Source: Cellulomonas sp. URHD0024 (lineage in GTDB: Bacteria > Actinomycetota > Actinomycetes > Actinomycetales > Cellulomonadaceae). From it: a stretch of 64,000 nucleotides of DNA. Each line of letters starts with the position of its first letter. Positions within the stretch are counted from its first letter, which is position 1. The DNA lies in assembly GCF_000426185.1 (NCBI RefSeq), contig NZ_AUEW01000010.1, positions 1 to 64,000 on the forward strand. Direction: 5' to 3'. Shown piece by piece: positions 26,724 through 36,141 of this stretch. Under the pieces are notes generated by a model that was not told the origin of the DNA, made no database searches, and saw only the letters and a program-made list of their open reading frames with translations. The position numbers were made by a program, and so were the translations under genes.

Positions 26724-28044
26724 CCGCCATCGCGCGCGTCGAGTCGCGCGTCCGTCGACGGGCCGCCCGGACGCGTAGGCCGTGCCGGACCGAGTGCCGA
26801 CGAGGGTCCGCCGAGAGGGACCGCGGGAGGGGCGGCGGCTCGGTGGGACGGACCTCGACCGCTGCGGGCGGTGCGGCCGGCAGGCGCCGACGTCCCGCCC
26901 TGAGCACGACCAGGCCGGAGACCGCGATCCCGCCTCCGACGACGGCCGCGGTCAGGAACCCTGCACCGGACGCAGCGCGGTCGATGACGGCACCGCACAG
27001 CGGCGCACCGAGCGCGTTGCCGACGGTCGACATGGTGCCGCTCCAGCCCATGACCTCGCCCCGCCGGCCCTCCGGCACCAGTCGCACGAGCGTGGCGTTG
27101 ATCGACGACAGCGCAGGCGCGCACGGCAGCCCCGCGACCACGACCGCGACCGCGAGCCAGACCTGACCGTGCGCGAACGCGGCAGGCGCCGTCGCGAGAG
27201 CGAGGACCGCGACGAGGACCAGCGGGGACGGTGAGCGGCGAGCGGTCCCGTGGACCAGGCCACCGATCACCGAGCCGCCCGCCCACAGCGCGATCATCCA
27301 GCCCACGTCCTGCGGACGACCGGCGTCGTTGAGGGTGGCCACGAGCGAGACGTCGGTGCCGACGAGGACGAACGCGGCGGCGACGCCAGCGAGCAGGACG
27401 ACGACGAGTGCCGGGGTCAGCAGGCGGCTCGGCGCGCGGTCGTCGACGACAGGCAGGCTCACCCCGGACCTGGTCGGCGGGTCGGCCCACATGAGCAGGA
27501 GCCCCGCCAGGACGGTCAGCGATCCCACCACGGTCAGCGCCGTCTGCGTCGACGCCTGCGTGGCCAAGAGCACCCCGACGACGGGCGAGAGCATGAAGGT
27601 CAGCTCGACAGCGACCGAGTCGAGCGCGAACGCGGGGCGCTGGTGCTGGATCGGCACCAGGACCGACAGGGACTGTCGCGACACCGAGAACACCGGCACG
27701 AGGAAGAGCCCGCCGAGGAAGACCGCCGCGATCAGTGCCTCGTACGAGAGGTGCGGGGCAGTGAACCAGACCGCCGACTCGACGACGACCGACGGTGCGA
27801 TCGCGCGCCGCAGGCCGAACCTGTCGACGAGCCGACCCCGCCACGGTGCGCCGAGCGCCATGCCGCCGGTCGCGGCACCGACGACGGCGCCCGCCTCCGC
27901 ATAGCCCCGACCGAGGCCCGTGACCACGTGCAGCGTGAGGACGACCCCGATCATCGCGGCTGGGATCCGAGCCACGAAGGACACGACGAAGAGACGCGCG
28001 ACGCCGGGAAGGCGCAGCACAGCTCCGTACGTCGTGGTGGGCAT
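26704..28044 (-). CDS. Major facilitator superfamily transporter
   Basis: This 446-residue membrane protein has about 12 predicted transmembrane helices in two halves. The first loop has GRLVDRFGLRRA, a variant of the MFS motif A, and the second half has a similar GRRGEVMGWSG segment, typical of drug-exporter-like members. An Arg-rich cytoplasmic tail of about 50 residues follows the last helix. The substrate is unknown. The ATG at 28044 is used; the extension to 28134 lacks membrane character. Confidence 0.85.
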   Translation of the reverse strand: MPTTTYGAVLRLPGVARLFVVSFVARIPAAMIGVVLTLHVVTGLGRGYAEAGAVVGAATGGMALGAPWRGRLVDRFGLRRAIAPSVVVESAVWFTAPHLSYEALIAAVFLGGLFLVPVFSVSRQSLSVLVPIQHQRPAFALDSVAVELTFMLSPVVGVLLATQASTQTALTVVGSLTVLAGLLLMWADPPTRSGVSLPVVDDRAPSRLLTPALVVVLLAGVAAAFVLVGTDVSLVATLNDAGRPQDVGWMIALWAGGSVIGGLVHGTARRSPSPLVLVAVLALATAPAAFAHGQVWLAVAVVVAGLPCAPALSSINATLVRLVPEGRRGEVMGWSGTMSTVGNALGAPLCGAVIDRAASGAGFLTAAVVGGGIAVSGLVVLRAGRRRLPAAPPAAVEVRPTEPPPLPRSLSADPRRHSVRHGLRVRAARRRTRDSTRAMAVRRPGR

Positions 28045-28158
28045 GACGACGATTGTGCGGGGTGGGCGCTGCGCGCTCGGCGTGATTTCGGGAGGACCCC
28101 GACATCCGCACGCGCCCTGTGGCCAAGCCCACACAGCCCGGCCTCCTATCCTGGGCCG

Positions 28159-28806
28159 ATGGCGCCCGAAGAGCCTCCGCCGCGCGAGGAGCAGCCGACC
28201 TTCACGGCTGCGCAGCCCGCTGCGGCAGAACCGTGGGCACCCCGGCCGCCGGCGGTCGAGCCCGTGTGGCAGCCGGCTCCCACCGCGTCGCGACGCCCGC
28301 TGGTGGCGGTCCTGGTCCTGTCGGCGGTCCTCGTGCTCGTCCTCGTGGTCGCGGGCCTCCTTCTCGCGCGCATGGTCACGACGACGCAGGCGTGGGAGGA
28401 CTCGAGCGCGGGATGGGAGCGGCTCGCCAACAAGGCCGCGACCGACCTGGCCACCACGCAGAGCGACCTGGCCGCGGCCCAGGCGTCGCTCGACACGACG
28501 ACCTCGCAGCTCGCCACGGCGCAGGCGCGCATCACCGAGCTCGCCAACGAGAAGGCGCAGCTCGGTGACACGAGCGCGACGCAGCAGCAGCTGGCCGACT
28601 ACCAGTCCCGGGTCTCGTCGGCGGCCGGCGAGGTGGCGACCGCGCTGACCGCCTGCATCGACAGCCAGCAGCAGCTCATCGGGTACCTCAAGGAGGCGGA
28701 CCAGTACGACGCCGGGCAGCTGACCCAGTTCGGGCAGGACGTCCAGACGCTGTGCGGTCAGGCAACGGACGCGAACACCGCGCTGCAGGCCGAGCTGAAG
28801 CGATGA
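28159..28806 (+). CDS. Membrane-anchored coiled-coil protein
   Basis: This 215-residue protein of unknown family has a Pro/Ala-rich cytoplasmic N-terminus (about 1-45), one strongly hydrophobic helix (about 48-72) and an outside coiled coil (about 85-150; repeats such as TTQSDLAAAQASLDTTTSQL). Its C-terminal part has two cysteines (LTACIDS, VQTLCGQ) that could form a disulfide. Its stop overlaps the start of the lipoprotein protease as ATGA, so the two are probably made together at the cell surface. Confidence 0.7.
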   Translation: MAPEEPPPREEQPTFTAAQPAAAEPWAPRPPAVEPVWQPAPTASRRPLVAVLVLSAVLVLVLVVAGLLLARMVTTTQAWEDSSAGWERLANKAATDLATTQSDLAAAQASLDTTTSQLATAQARITELANEKAQLGDTSATQQQLADYQSRVSSAAGEVATALTACIDSQQQLIGYLKEADQYDAGQLTQFGQDVQTLCGQATDANTALQAELKR

Positions 28807-29534
28807 TCCGACGACGGGTCGCGGCCGCCGTGGTGGGGATCGCGGCCCTTCTCGGTGGGTGCGGCATGCTGCCCACGCCGCCCGGCCCCGTGCCGTCCCG
28901 ACTCGAACCGAGCATCGGGCCGGTTCCCGCTCCGACCTCGTCGGGAAACCTCTCCCCCGACGGCTTCGACACGGCGCAGCGGATCGCCGTGCGCATCCGC
29001 AACATCGGGTGCGGGGCGTTGTCGACCGGGTCCGGCTTCGCGATCGACGACCACACCGTCATCACCAACAAGCACGTGGTGGCGGACACGTCGACGCTCG
29101 AGGTGAGCACGTACGACGGGCGCGACCTGACGGCGACGGAGGCGGACACGGCCGGGCTGGCCGACCTCGCGATCGTCCGCACACGCGACACGCTCCCCAC
29201 CGCACCCCAGCTCGCCGACGCCGACGCGCAGCTCGGCGACGCCGTGACCGTCGTCGGCTATCCCCTGGGACGGACCCTGACCGTCACGCCGGGGCACGTG
29301 GTCGCGCGACAGACGGACCCCCTGAACGCGACCCTCGGCGAGGTCCTCATGACCGATGCCCCCGTCGAGCCCGGCAGCTCCGGTTCGGCCGTGCTGGACT
29401 CCGACGGCCGCGTGGTCGGGGTGGTCTACGCGAAGGACCAGAACGGGCACAGCTTCGTGGTGCCTGTGAGCACGTTGCGGGCCATGCTGGACGACGACAC
29501 GGCGTTCGCGCCGCTGACTCCCTGCACCAGCTGA
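28803..29534 (+). CDS. Lipoprotein trypsin-like serine protease
   Basis: This 243-residue protein has a lipobox LLGGC with the lipidated Cys 20, so it is anchored outside the membrane. The chymotrypsin-fold protease domain shows a full triad: His 91 (NKHVV), Asp 121 (LADLAI) and Ser 193 (GSSGS). There is no PDZ domain, unlike HtrA. It is coupled to the coiled-coil membrane protein before it, which could be a partner or substrate. Confidence 0.87.
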   Translation: MIRRRVAAAVVGIAALLGGCGMLPTPPGPVPSRLEPSIGPVPAPTSSGNLSPDGFDTAQRIAVRIRNIGCGALSTGSGFAIDDHTVITNKHVVADTSTLEVSTYDGRDLTATEADTAGLADLAIVRTRDTLPTAPQLADADAQLGDAVTVVGYPLGRTLTVTPGHVVARQTDPLNATLGEVLMTDAPVEPGSSGSAVLDSDGRVVGVVYAKDQNGHSFVVPVSTLRAMLDDDTAFAPLTPCTS

Positions 29535-29552
29535 CCGACCCGGAGGACGACC

Positions 29553-29951
29553 ATGGCTGCACCGCGATTCGACCCCTCGACACTGACGAACGCCGCGAAC
29601 GAGTCCTTCGCGGTGCGGCGGGTGTTCGGGGACGCCTACGAGCGGGCCGGCGCCCTGGTCATCCCGGTGGCACGCGTCTGGGGCGCGACCGGGTCCGGCT
29701 CCGGCGGCGGTGAGATGGGGCTGCCGCACCATGGCGAGGAGGGTGCGGCCGAGAAGAGCGCCAGCGAGGGCCACGGCGGCGGAGGCGGGTACGCGACGCA
29801 CGTCAAGGCGGTCGGCGTGTTCGTCGTGGACGACAGCGGCACGCACTGGCAGCCGACCCTCGACGTGAACCGGGTGATCCTGGGCGGTCAGCTCGTGGCA
29901 GCCGCCGTCCTCACGGTCTTCGCACTCGCCTGGGCGGTCAAGCGCCGCTGA
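29553..29951 (+). CDS. GerW/YtfJ-family protein
   Basis: This 132-residue protein has the YtfJ-like core ANESFAVRRVFGDAYERAGALVIPVARVWG, a Gly/His-rich middle, and VKAVGVFVVDDSGTHWQPTLDVNRVILGG, followed by one C-terminal membrane helix. The Bacillus relative acts in spore germination, but this lineage is not expected to sporulate, so the role here is unknown. It starts 18 nt after the protease and may be in the same transcript. Confidence 0.75.
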   Translation: MAAPRFDPSTLTNAANESFAVRRVFGDAYERAGALVIPVARVWGATGSGSGGGEMGLPHHGEEGAAEKSASEGHGGGGGYATHVKAVGVFVVDDSGTHWQPTLDVNRVILGGQLVAAAVLTVFALAWAVKRR

Positions 29952-29966
29952 TCACGGCGCGTCCGG

Positions 29967-30704
29967 TCAACGCGCCGAGCGGGGCCGCAGCTCGAGCGAG
30001 TCGACCCGCGCGGCGACGAGCTCCACGGTGCCGAGCGCCTGGTTGACGGAGCCGAGCACGGCGTCCAGCCCCGCCCGGTCCAGTCCGGCCACCAGGTCCA
30101 CGACGACCGCCACCTCCGCGCGCGTCCCGACGACGGCATCGACGGCGACCACCCCACGCACCGCGGACACCGCCTCGACGATCGCGACCCGGACCGCCGG
30201 GTCGACCCCGTCCGGGCCGACGGCCGGTTCCCAAGCCTGCTGCTGCGCCAGCGCCCAGACCGCCGGCCGCGGCAGGAGGACGGTCGTCGGACCGCCCGGG
30301 TCGACCACCAGCACCTCCCAGCCTTCGGTCACGGCCGACAGCGCGGCGCGCGCGACGTCGGACGGAACCGGCCGGGCGTCCGGCCGCCACGCCGTCATGG
30401 TGGCCACGGACGTGAAGACCGGCAGGGCTGTACGACCGTCGGGCGCCTGCAGCGCGACGATGCCGGCCGAGGCCTCCTTGTCGACGGTGTGCGCGTGGCC
30501 GTCGTGCACGACGACGTCCTCGACCTCGAGCTCGGCGAGCACCGGGACCAGCACGCGCGTGCCGTGCAGGGCGTCGACCACCGCCGCCACCGAACCCGTG
30601 CCCTCCTCCAGAGCCCGCAGAGCCGATGCGACACCGGCATCGGCCGTACCGTCGTCGCCGGCGAACGGCGACGACGGCGGCAGCTCACGGCCGGCCACGG
30701 TCAC
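29967..30704 (-). CDS. SseB-family protein
   Basis: This 245-residue protein shows the SseB N-terminal pattern LVPVLAEL...[22 protein letters not shown] and a C-terminal alpha/beta module. Biochemical function is unknown. Its GTG overlaps the priA stop as GTGA, a neighbourhood repeated in many actinobacterial his operons (from general knowledge), so it is likely the last gene of the his transcript. Confidence 0.82.
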   Translation of the reverse strand: MTVAGRELPPSSPFAGDDGTADAGVASALRALEEGTGSVAAVVDALHGTRVLVPVLAELEVEDVVVHDGHAHTVDKEASAGIVALQAPDGRTALPVFTSVATMTAWRPDARPVPSDVARAALSAVTEGWEVLVVDPGGPTTVLLPRPAVWALAQQQAWEPAVGPDGVDPAVRVAIVEAVSAVRGVVAVDAVVGTRAEVAVVVDLVAGLDRAGLDAVLGSVNQALGTVELVAARVDSLELRPRSAR

Positions 30705-31444
30705 GGCCTGCCGGCGACGTCCAGGGCCTCAGGAAGCGTGAACGCGCCCGCGTACAGCGCCTTGCCGACGATCGAGCCCTCGACACCGAGCGGCACGAGG
30801 GTGCGCAGCACGCGGATGTCCTCGAGGCTCGAGACACCGCCGGAGGCCACGACGGGCGCGTCGGTCTTGGCGCACATCTGCTTGAGGAGCTCGACGTTCG
30901 GGCCGTTGAGCATGCCGTCCTTGGTCACGTCGGTGACCACGTAGCGCTCGCAGCCGACGTCCTCGAGGCGGGAGAGCACCTCCCAGAGGTCTCCCCCGTC
31001 CTGCGTCCAGCCGCGGGCCGCCAGCGTGGTGCCGCGCACGTCCAGGCCGACCGCGATCTTGTCGCCGTACTGCCCGATCATCCGCGCCGTCCACGACGGG
31101 TTCTCCAGCGCCGCCGTGCCGAGGTTCATCCGGGTCGCGCCCGTGGACAGTGCCCACTCGACCGACGCCTCGTCGCGGATCCCGCCGGACAGCTCGACCT
31201 TGACGCCCTTGCCGGACAGCTCGGCGGTGACCTCGGCGAGCAGTGCCGCGTTGGACCCCCGGCCGAACGCGGCGTCGAGGTCCACGAGGTGGATCCACTC
31301 CGCGCCGCCCGCGTACCAGTCGAGGGCGGCCGACAACGGGTCGCCGTAGCCGGTCTCGGTACCGGCGGCACCTTGGGTCAGCCGGACGGCCTGCCCGTCG
31401 GCGACGTCGACGGCGGGCAGCAGCTCGAGGCGGCGCTCGGTCAT
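30701..31444 (-). CDS. priA: Phosphoribosyl isomerase A (HisA/TrpF)
   Basis: This 247-residue TIM-barrel isomerase acts in both histidine and tryptophan synthesis in actinobacteria. The catalytic aspartates are in [13 protein letters not shown] and [11 protein letters not shown], and the phosphate loops ASGGVSS and IVGKALY are present. The start is the ATG at 31444, overlapping the hisH stop as ATGA with GGAG upstream. Dual function is assumed from lineage. Confidence 0.93.
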   Translation of the reverse strand: MTERRLELLPAVDVADGQAVRLTQGAAGTETGYGDPLSAALDWYAGGAEWIHLVDLDAAFGRGSNAALLAEVTAELSGKGVKVELSGGIRDEASVEWALSTGATRMNLGTAALENPSWTARMIGQYGDKIAVGLDVRGTTLAARGWTQDGGDLWEVLSRLEDVGCERYVVTDVTKDGMLNGPNVELLKQMCAKTDAPVVASGGVSSLEDIRVLRTLVPLGVEGSIVGKALYAGAFTLPEALDVAGRP

Positions 31445-32073
31445 GGGTGGTTCTCCCTCTTCAAGGACGCGACCCAACGGGTCAGGACTGTGGCGCCCGC
31501 ATCACCCGAGAGCTCGGGGCGCAGCTGCAAGGCGGTCAGGGGGCCGTTCTCGACGGCGGCGACGAACGGCTCGTCGTGCTGCGCCCACACGACGACAGGT
31601 GCGTTCAGCCGGGTGTCCGCGGGCCACGTCTCGAGCAGCGGGAACCGGAGGGCGGCGTAGGAGTGCGCGAACCGGAACGGGACGTCCTGCAGGCCGACGA
31701 AGAGCGCCGATCCCTCAGGGACGTCGACCGTCGACCAGCCGTCGTGCACGTGCGCGTCGACGGTGCCCGGCCACTCCTCGAGGCCGGAGACGCCGGGCCC
31801 CGTGAACATCGCGTGCAGCCCGACGTCGACCGCCAGGACCGCACGGCCGCCCGCGAGCCTGCGGTCGATCACCTGGTCGGCGCCGACCGCGCGCAGCTCG
31901 GCCATCAGGTCGGCCAGGTCACCCTCGCCGACGACGACCAGCCCGTCCGCGTCCAACCCGGCGCGTTTGTCCGCGGTGACGACGACCGAGGCGCCCGCAC
32001 GTTCCAGCGCGGCGACGAACTCGGTGGCATCGCCCGTGCCGTGGTCGAGCACGACGACGGTGGGAGCGGGCAC
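31441..32073 (-). CDS. hisH: HisH-like IGP synthase glutaminase subunit, active site degenerate
   Basis: By position (before priA) and overall sequence this is HisH, the glutaminase that feeds ammonia to His[11 protein letters not shown] at the start, [13 protein letters not shown] and SGDAGA near the end. But the nucleophile motif, normally LGICVGMQ, reads LAVDVGLH with Asp 83 for Cys, and the triad His in QFHPEKSG is Arg 185 (QLRPELSG). Only Glu 187 remains. Glutamine hydrolysis should be lost. It could still hold HisF in an active shape with free ammonia, or have a new role. The start is a GTG. Confidence 0.8.
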   Translation of the reverse strand: MPAPTVVVLDHGTGDATEFVAALERAGASVVVTADKRAGLDADGLVVVGEGDLADLMAELRAVGADQVIDRRLAGGRAVLAVDVGLHAMFTGPGVSGLEEWPGTVDAHVHDGWSTVDVPEGSALFVGLQDVPFRFAHSYAALRFPLLETWPADTRLNAPVVVWAQHDEPFVAAVENGPLTALQLRPELSGDAGATVLTRWVASLKRENHP

Positions 32074-32147
32074 CCGGCAACGGTACCTGCGTCCTTCGAA
32101 CGATCCTTGCCGGCGCCGGTCTGCGAGACGGGTTCACTCGTCGGCCC

Positions 32148-32165
32148 GAGCCGGCGCTTCGGCTC
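32148..32165 (-). terminator. weak hairpin at the end of the antiporter gene
   Basis: GAGCCG-gcgctt-CGGCTC forms a 6-bp stem over the antiporter stop codon. It may partly terminate the upstream transcript before hisH. The 90-nt gap that follows is large for this operon. Confidence 0.3.
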
Positions 32166-33879
32166 AGTCCTCCGACGTCGTGGTCGGACCGCCCTTGAGC
32201 TCGGCGCTGATCTGGTCCGCGTCGAGGATCGCGAGCGCGCTGCTGAGCGCGGCCGAGCTGAACGTGCCGTCGGACCGCGCCTGCAGCAGCGCCTCGCGCT
32301 GGGCATCGATGACGGCCAGCTGCAGCTCGAGCAGCTGGTCGGTGATGGAGCGGGGCTCGTCGGCCGCGAAGTCGGCTGCCCGGCGCAGGGACACCGACTT
32401 CATGCCGTCCAGCAGTCGCTGGTCGTAGCGCGACCCGTCGCGACGCACGAGGGTCGGGTCGTCGAGGAGCCCGACCGCCGCCTGCGACAGGGTCTGCAGC
32501 AGCTCGGCCCGTTCCGGGTCGTCGTCGGACGCCCCGGACGAGCCGACACCCAGCGTCCGCACCACCCACGGGAGCGTCCCGCCCTGCAGCAGCAGGCTGC
32601 CCGCCGCGACGACGAAGGCGATGAGGATGAGCAGCGAACGCCGCGGGGTGTCCTCGGGGAGCGTCTGGGCTGCGGCCAGCGTCACCGCACCCCGCATGCC
32701 CGCCCAGACGAGCACGGTGCCCTCCCGAGCCCCCAGCGGCTTCGCGACGAGATAGTCGATGTCGGCGAGCCCCCGAGTCACGCGCTGGGTCCACCTCGCG
32801 CGACGCCGTTCGATCCGGGGCCCCTCGGACTCGTCGTCGGCGAGGGTCTGGGTGACCTGGGCGTAGCGCGCCTTCATGCGGTCGCTCGCCGCCGCCTGCT
32901 TCGAGAGCCACCAGACCAGCGGCGACACGTAGAGGGCACGCACCGCGAGCGTCAGGGCGATCGCCGCGATCCCGAGCCCGACCGCGGGCAGAGCCGTCCC
33001 GTCGTCGTCCCGCGCCGCCGCGACGAGCTGCTGGAGCTCGTAGCCCATGACCAGGAACACCGCACCCTCGAGCAGCAGCTCGATGGTCCGCCAGTTCGAC
33101 TCCTCCGCGAGCCGGTCCTGCGGGCGCAGGAACCGCGGCGCACCCTGCCCGGTCACCAGGCCGGCGACGACGGCCGCGACGAGGCCCGACGCCTGCAGCC
33201 GCTCTGCGGGCAGGAACGCGACGAACGGTGCGACGAACGAGACCGCAGTGCTCGCGGCGGCGTCGGGGAGGGCGGAACGGACGCGCAGGTTGAGCACGCC
33301 GACGACCGCCCCGATCACCGCGGCGACGACGACCGCGTAGACGAACTGCCCGAGCACGCTCCACAACGAGACCGTCACCGCGGTCGCCGCGATCGCGGAC
33401 CGCAGAAGAACCAGCGCGGAGGCGTCGTTGAGCAGGCTCTCGCCCTCGAGCACCGTCACCAGCCGCGACGAGACGCCCAGCCGCTTCGTGATCGAGGTCG
33501 CGACCGCGTCCGTCGGGCTGACCACCGCACCGAGGGCGATGCCCCAGGCGACGCGGATGTCGAGCGCCCAGGCGAAGAACCACCCGAGCACGACCGCGGA
33601 CAGCACGACGAGCACCACCGACAGCCCGCCGATCGCCCCGAAGTCCCGTCGGAAGTCCATGCCCGGCATCGACACCGCCGACGAGTACAGCAGCGGCGGC
33701 AGGACGCCCGCGAGGATCAGCTCGGGCTCGACGTGCAACGTCGGGGCACCCGGCACGAAGCTCGCCAGGACGCCGAGCACCACGAGCAGCAACGGACCGG
33801 CGATGCCGACCTTCGGTGCCAGCCGCGTGGCGGCGACGATGCCGATGACCGCCACGACCAGGACAGGCGCGCCCTCCAT
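32164..33879 (-). CDS. CPA1-family Na+/H+ antiporter
   Basis: This 571-residue membrane protein exchanges sodium (or potassium) for protons. Ten to twelve helices occupy about 1-430. The ion site SPTDAVATSITKRLG and the segment EGESLLNDASALVLL are typical of CPA1 exchangers. A cytoplasmic helical tail of about 130 residues follows. It starts 8 nt after a his-locus gene and separates hisB from hisH, which is unusual; no link to histidine is evident. Confidence 0.9.
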   Translation of the reverse strand: MEGAPVLVVAVIGIVAATRLAPKVGIAGPLLLVVLGVLASFVPGAPTLHVEPELILAGVLPPLLYSSAVSMPGMDFRRDFGAIGGLSVVLVVLSAVVLGWFFAWALDIRVAWGIALGAVVSPTDAVATSITKRLGVSSRLVTVLEGESLLNDASALVLLRSAIAATAVTVSLWSVLGQFVYAVVVAAVIGAVVGVLNLRVRSALPDAAASTAVSFVAPFVAFLPAERLQASGLVAAVVAGLVTGQGAPRFLRPQDRLAEESNWRTIELLLEGAVFLVMGYELQQLVAAARDDDGTALPAVGLGIAAIALTLAVRALYVSPLVWWLSKQAAASDRMKARYAQVTQTLADDESEGPRIERRRARWTQRVTRGLADIDYLVAKPLGAREGTVLVWAGMRGAVTLAAAQTLPEDTPRRSLLILIAFVVAAGSLLLQGGTLPWVVRTLGVGSSGASDDDPERAELLQTLSQAAVGLLDDPTLVRRDGSRYDQRLLDGMKSVSLRRAADFAADEPRSITDQLLELQLAVIDAQREALLQARSDGTFSSAALSSALAILDADQISAELKGGPTTTSED

Positions 33880-33887
33880 GAGGCCCC

Positions 33888-34382
33888 CTACTTCTTGGGC
33901 TTGCCCGCTCCCGTGATCATGCGCAGGGCCTTCCAGCGCGACAGGCCGACGGTCGACACGACGCCGTCGAGCGTGCCGACCTCCACGGAGCCCAGCAGCA
34001 GGTCCTCGAGGACGGCCGGGGCGTCGGAGAGCACCAGCCCGGGCGGCAGGTTGTCCCCCTGCTGGGCGCCGCCCACCCACCGGCTCGCCGTGATCTGTCC
34101 CTCGCGCCGCTCGAGCAGCACGATCGGCACCTGCCGCAGCAGCTGCGACACGGTCGCCGCCGACCCCCGGCTCGTCCCGGGCTCGCGGAGCACGGCGATC
34201 GCGCCCACCTCCGACAGGACGACATCGGCCTCGACCTTGGCGATCACGCACGTCGCCGCGAGCGGGGCCGCCTGCGCCACGGGAGTCAGCACGAGCGCCA
34301 CCGACGGCTCCTCGGCCCCGCCCTCGAGCAGCGACGACAGGTCGTCGGGGATCTCGAAGTCGTCCGGGATCTCGTCGCTCAC
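33888..34382 (-). CDS. Hypothetical protein of the his operon
   Basis: This 164-residue soluble protein of unknown function is acidic at its start ([20 protein letters not shown]) and ends GKPKK. The middle alternates hydrophobic strands and Gly-rich turns, with [21 protein letters not shown]. Its GTG overlaps the hisB stop as GTGA. Similar small proteins between hisB and hisH occur in related genomes, so a his-linked role is possible but unproven. Confidence 0.75.
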   Translation of the reverse strand: MSDEIPDDFEIPDDLSSLLEGGAEEPSVALVLTPVAQAAPLAATCVIAKVEADVVLSEVGAIAVLREPGTSRGSAATVSQLLRQVPIVLLERREGQITASRWVGGAQQGDNLPPGLVLSDAPAVLEDLLLGSVEVGTLDGVVSTVGLSRWKALRMITGAGKPKK

Positions 34383-35002
34383 AGCGCACCCTTCGTCGAC
34401 GGGATGCCGTCCACCCGCGGGTCCAGCTCGACCGCGAACCTGAGGGCGCGCGCGAGCGCCTTGAACTGGGCCTCCACGATGTGGTGCGGGTCCCGACCGG
34501 CGAGCACCCGGACGTGGATGCTGAATGCCGCGTGGTGCGCGATCGACTCGAGGACGTGCCGCGTCAGGGACCCGGTGAAGTGCCCGCCGATCAGGTGGAA
34601 CTCCTGCCCGGGCGGCTCGCCGGTGTGCACGAGGTACGGCCGGCCGGACACGTCGACGACGGCCTGTGCCAGCGCTTCGTCCAGCGGCACGGTGGCGTCG
34701 CCGAACCGCGAGATGCCGCGCTTGTCGCCCAGAGCCTGACGCAGCGCCTGGCCGATGGTGATCGCTACGTCCTCGACCGTGTGGTGCGCGTCGATGTGCG
34801 TGTCGCCGGTCGCCTTGACGGTCAGGTCGATGAGCGAGTGCTTGCCCAGCGCCGTGAGCATGTGGTCGTAGAACGGCACGGTCGTCGAGATGTCCGTGCG
34901 ACCGGTGCCGTCCAGGTCCAGCTCCACGAGCACGCTCGACTCGCTCGTCGCGCGCTCGATCCGCGCGGTCCGCGAGGACGTGTTCTTCGGGCTCGGGCTC
35001 AC
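34379..35002 (-). CDS. hisB: Imidazoleglycerol-phosphate dehydratase
   Basis: This 207-residue Mn-dependent enzyme has the two metal-binding motifs [13 protein letters not shown] and [16 protein letters not shown] plus [19 protein letters not shown]. It is the monofunctional form, without the phosphatase domain seen in enterobacteria. The GTG at 35002 overlaps the hisC stop, and the stop overlaps the hypothetical gene; both are GTGA overlaps. Confidence 0.97.
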   Translation of the reverse strand: MSPSPKNTSSRTARIERATSESSVLVELDLDGTGRTDISTTVPFYDHMLTALGKHSLIDLTVKATGDTHIDAHHTVEDVAITIGQALRQALGDKRGISRFGDATVPLDEALAQAVVDVSGRPYLVHTGEPPGQEFHLIGGHFTGSLTRHVLESIAHHAAFSIHVRVLAGRDPHHIVEAQFKALARALRFAVELDPRVDGIPSTKGAL

Positions 35003-36129
35003 AGCGAGGCCACCTCCACCAGGGCGTCCTTGAACGCCTGCATCTCCTGCGGTGTGCCGACCGACACCCGCAGCCATCCGTCCGGGCCGACCTCACGGAT
35101 CAGGACGCCTCGGTCGAGCAGACCCTGCCAGATCGCGTGCCGGTCGTCGAACACCCCGAAGAGCACGAAGTTCGCGTCGGAGTCGGCGACCGTCCACCCC
35201 TGCGCCCGCAGCCACACCACGAGCGCGTCGCGCTCGTCGCGGAGCGACCCGACCTGCGCCATCAGCTCGGGGGCGTGGCGCAGCGCGGCGCGCGCGGTCG
35301 CCTGGGTCACCGCGGACAGGTGGTAGGGCAGGCGCACCACGGTGAGCGCGTCGACGAACGTCGTCGAGGCGGCGAGGTAGCCGACGCGCGCACCGGCGAG
35401 CCCGAAGGCCTTGGACATGGTCCGGCTGACGGCGAGGTGCGGGTTGTCGGCGAGGAGCTCGAGCGCCGACGGCGTGCCCGCGCGCCGGAACTCGCCGTAG
35501 GCCTCGTCGACGACGACGACGCAGCCGCCCGGCACGCGGGCCGCGGCGTCCAGGACCGCCAGGACGGTGCTCGCCGGCAGCGCGGTGCCCGTGGGGTTGT
35601 TCGGGCTGGCGACAAGGACGACCGACGGCGCGTGCTGGGCGATCGCGGCGACGGCGACGTCCGGGTCGAGCCCGAAGTCCTCCTCGCGGCGGCCGGTCAG
35701 CCAGGCGGTCGACGTGTCGCGGGCGTACTCCGGGTACATCGAGTACGTCGGGGCGAACGACAGCGCCGTCCGCCCCGGCCCCCCGAACGCCTGCAGGAGG
35801 TGCAGCATGACCTCGTTGGAGCCGTTGGCGGCCCAGATCTGCTCCGGCGCCACGGCGACGCCCGACTCGACCAGCAGGTAGTCGGCCAGGTCGGCGCGCA
35901 ACGCTGTGAAGTCGCGGTCCGGATAGCGGTTCAGGCCGGCGGCGGCCTCTGCCACAGCGGCCGCGATGTCCGCGACGACCTGCTCCGACGGACCGTACGG
36001 GTTCTCGTTGACGTTCAGGACGACCGGCACGTCCGGGTGCGGTGCGCCGTACGGCGCGATCCCCTCGAGCTCGGGGCGCAGCGGGAGCTGGGCGCCGAGG
36101 GCCGGCGCGGGACGGGCTTGTGCTGTCAC
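34999..36129 (-). CDS. hisC: Histidinol-phosphate aminotransferase
   Basis: This 376-residue class I/II PLP enzyme has [10 protein letters not shown] near the start, [19 protein letters not shown] and the PLP lysine in [17 protein letters not shown]. The GTG start lies 9 nt past oleD. A TAGACT hexamer 6 nt before the GTG matches the element before hisD almost exactly, so hisC may have its own leaderless promoter in addition to read-through from the ole genes. Confidence 0.96.
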   Translation of the reverse strand: MTAQARPAPALGAQLPLRPELEGIAPYGAPHPDVPVVLNVNENPYGPSEQVVADIAAAVAEAAAGLNRYPDRDFTALRADLADYLLVESGVAVAPEQIWAANGSNEVMLHLLQAFGGPGRTALSFAPTYSMYPEYARDTSTAWLTGRREEDFGLDPDVAVAAIAQHAPSVVLVASPNNPTGTALPASTVLAVLDAAARVPGGCVVVVDEAYGEFRRAGTPSALELLADNPHLAVSRTMSKAFGLAGARVGYLAASTTFVDALTVVRLPYHLSAVTQATARAALRHAPELMAQVGSLRDERDALVVWLRAQGWTVADSDANFVLFGVFDDRHAIWQGLLDRGVLIREVGPDGWLRVSVGTPQEMQAFKDALVEVASL

Positions 36130-36135
36130 GTGCCG

Positions 36136-36141
36136 AGTCTA
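36136..36141 (-). promoter_or_regulatory. putative -10 element of hisC
   Basis: The minus strand reads TAGACTCGGCACGTG, with the GTG being the hisC start. The TAG of oleD is the first part of the hexamer. The hisD start has the same arrangement with one base changed (TAGACTCGGCTCGTG). The 6-nt spacing to the start codon predicts leaderless mRNA. No good -35 was seen. Confidence 0.5.

Noticed and set aside
32074..32163. A separate promoter for hisH
   Set aside because: The gap has no convincing -10/-35 pair, so it is noted only as a gap with a weak hairpin.
31243..34443. A 1066-codon plus-strand frame across hisH, the antiporter and hisB
   Set aside because: It crosses several well-supported genes on the other strand and has the composition of a third-position GC shadow.
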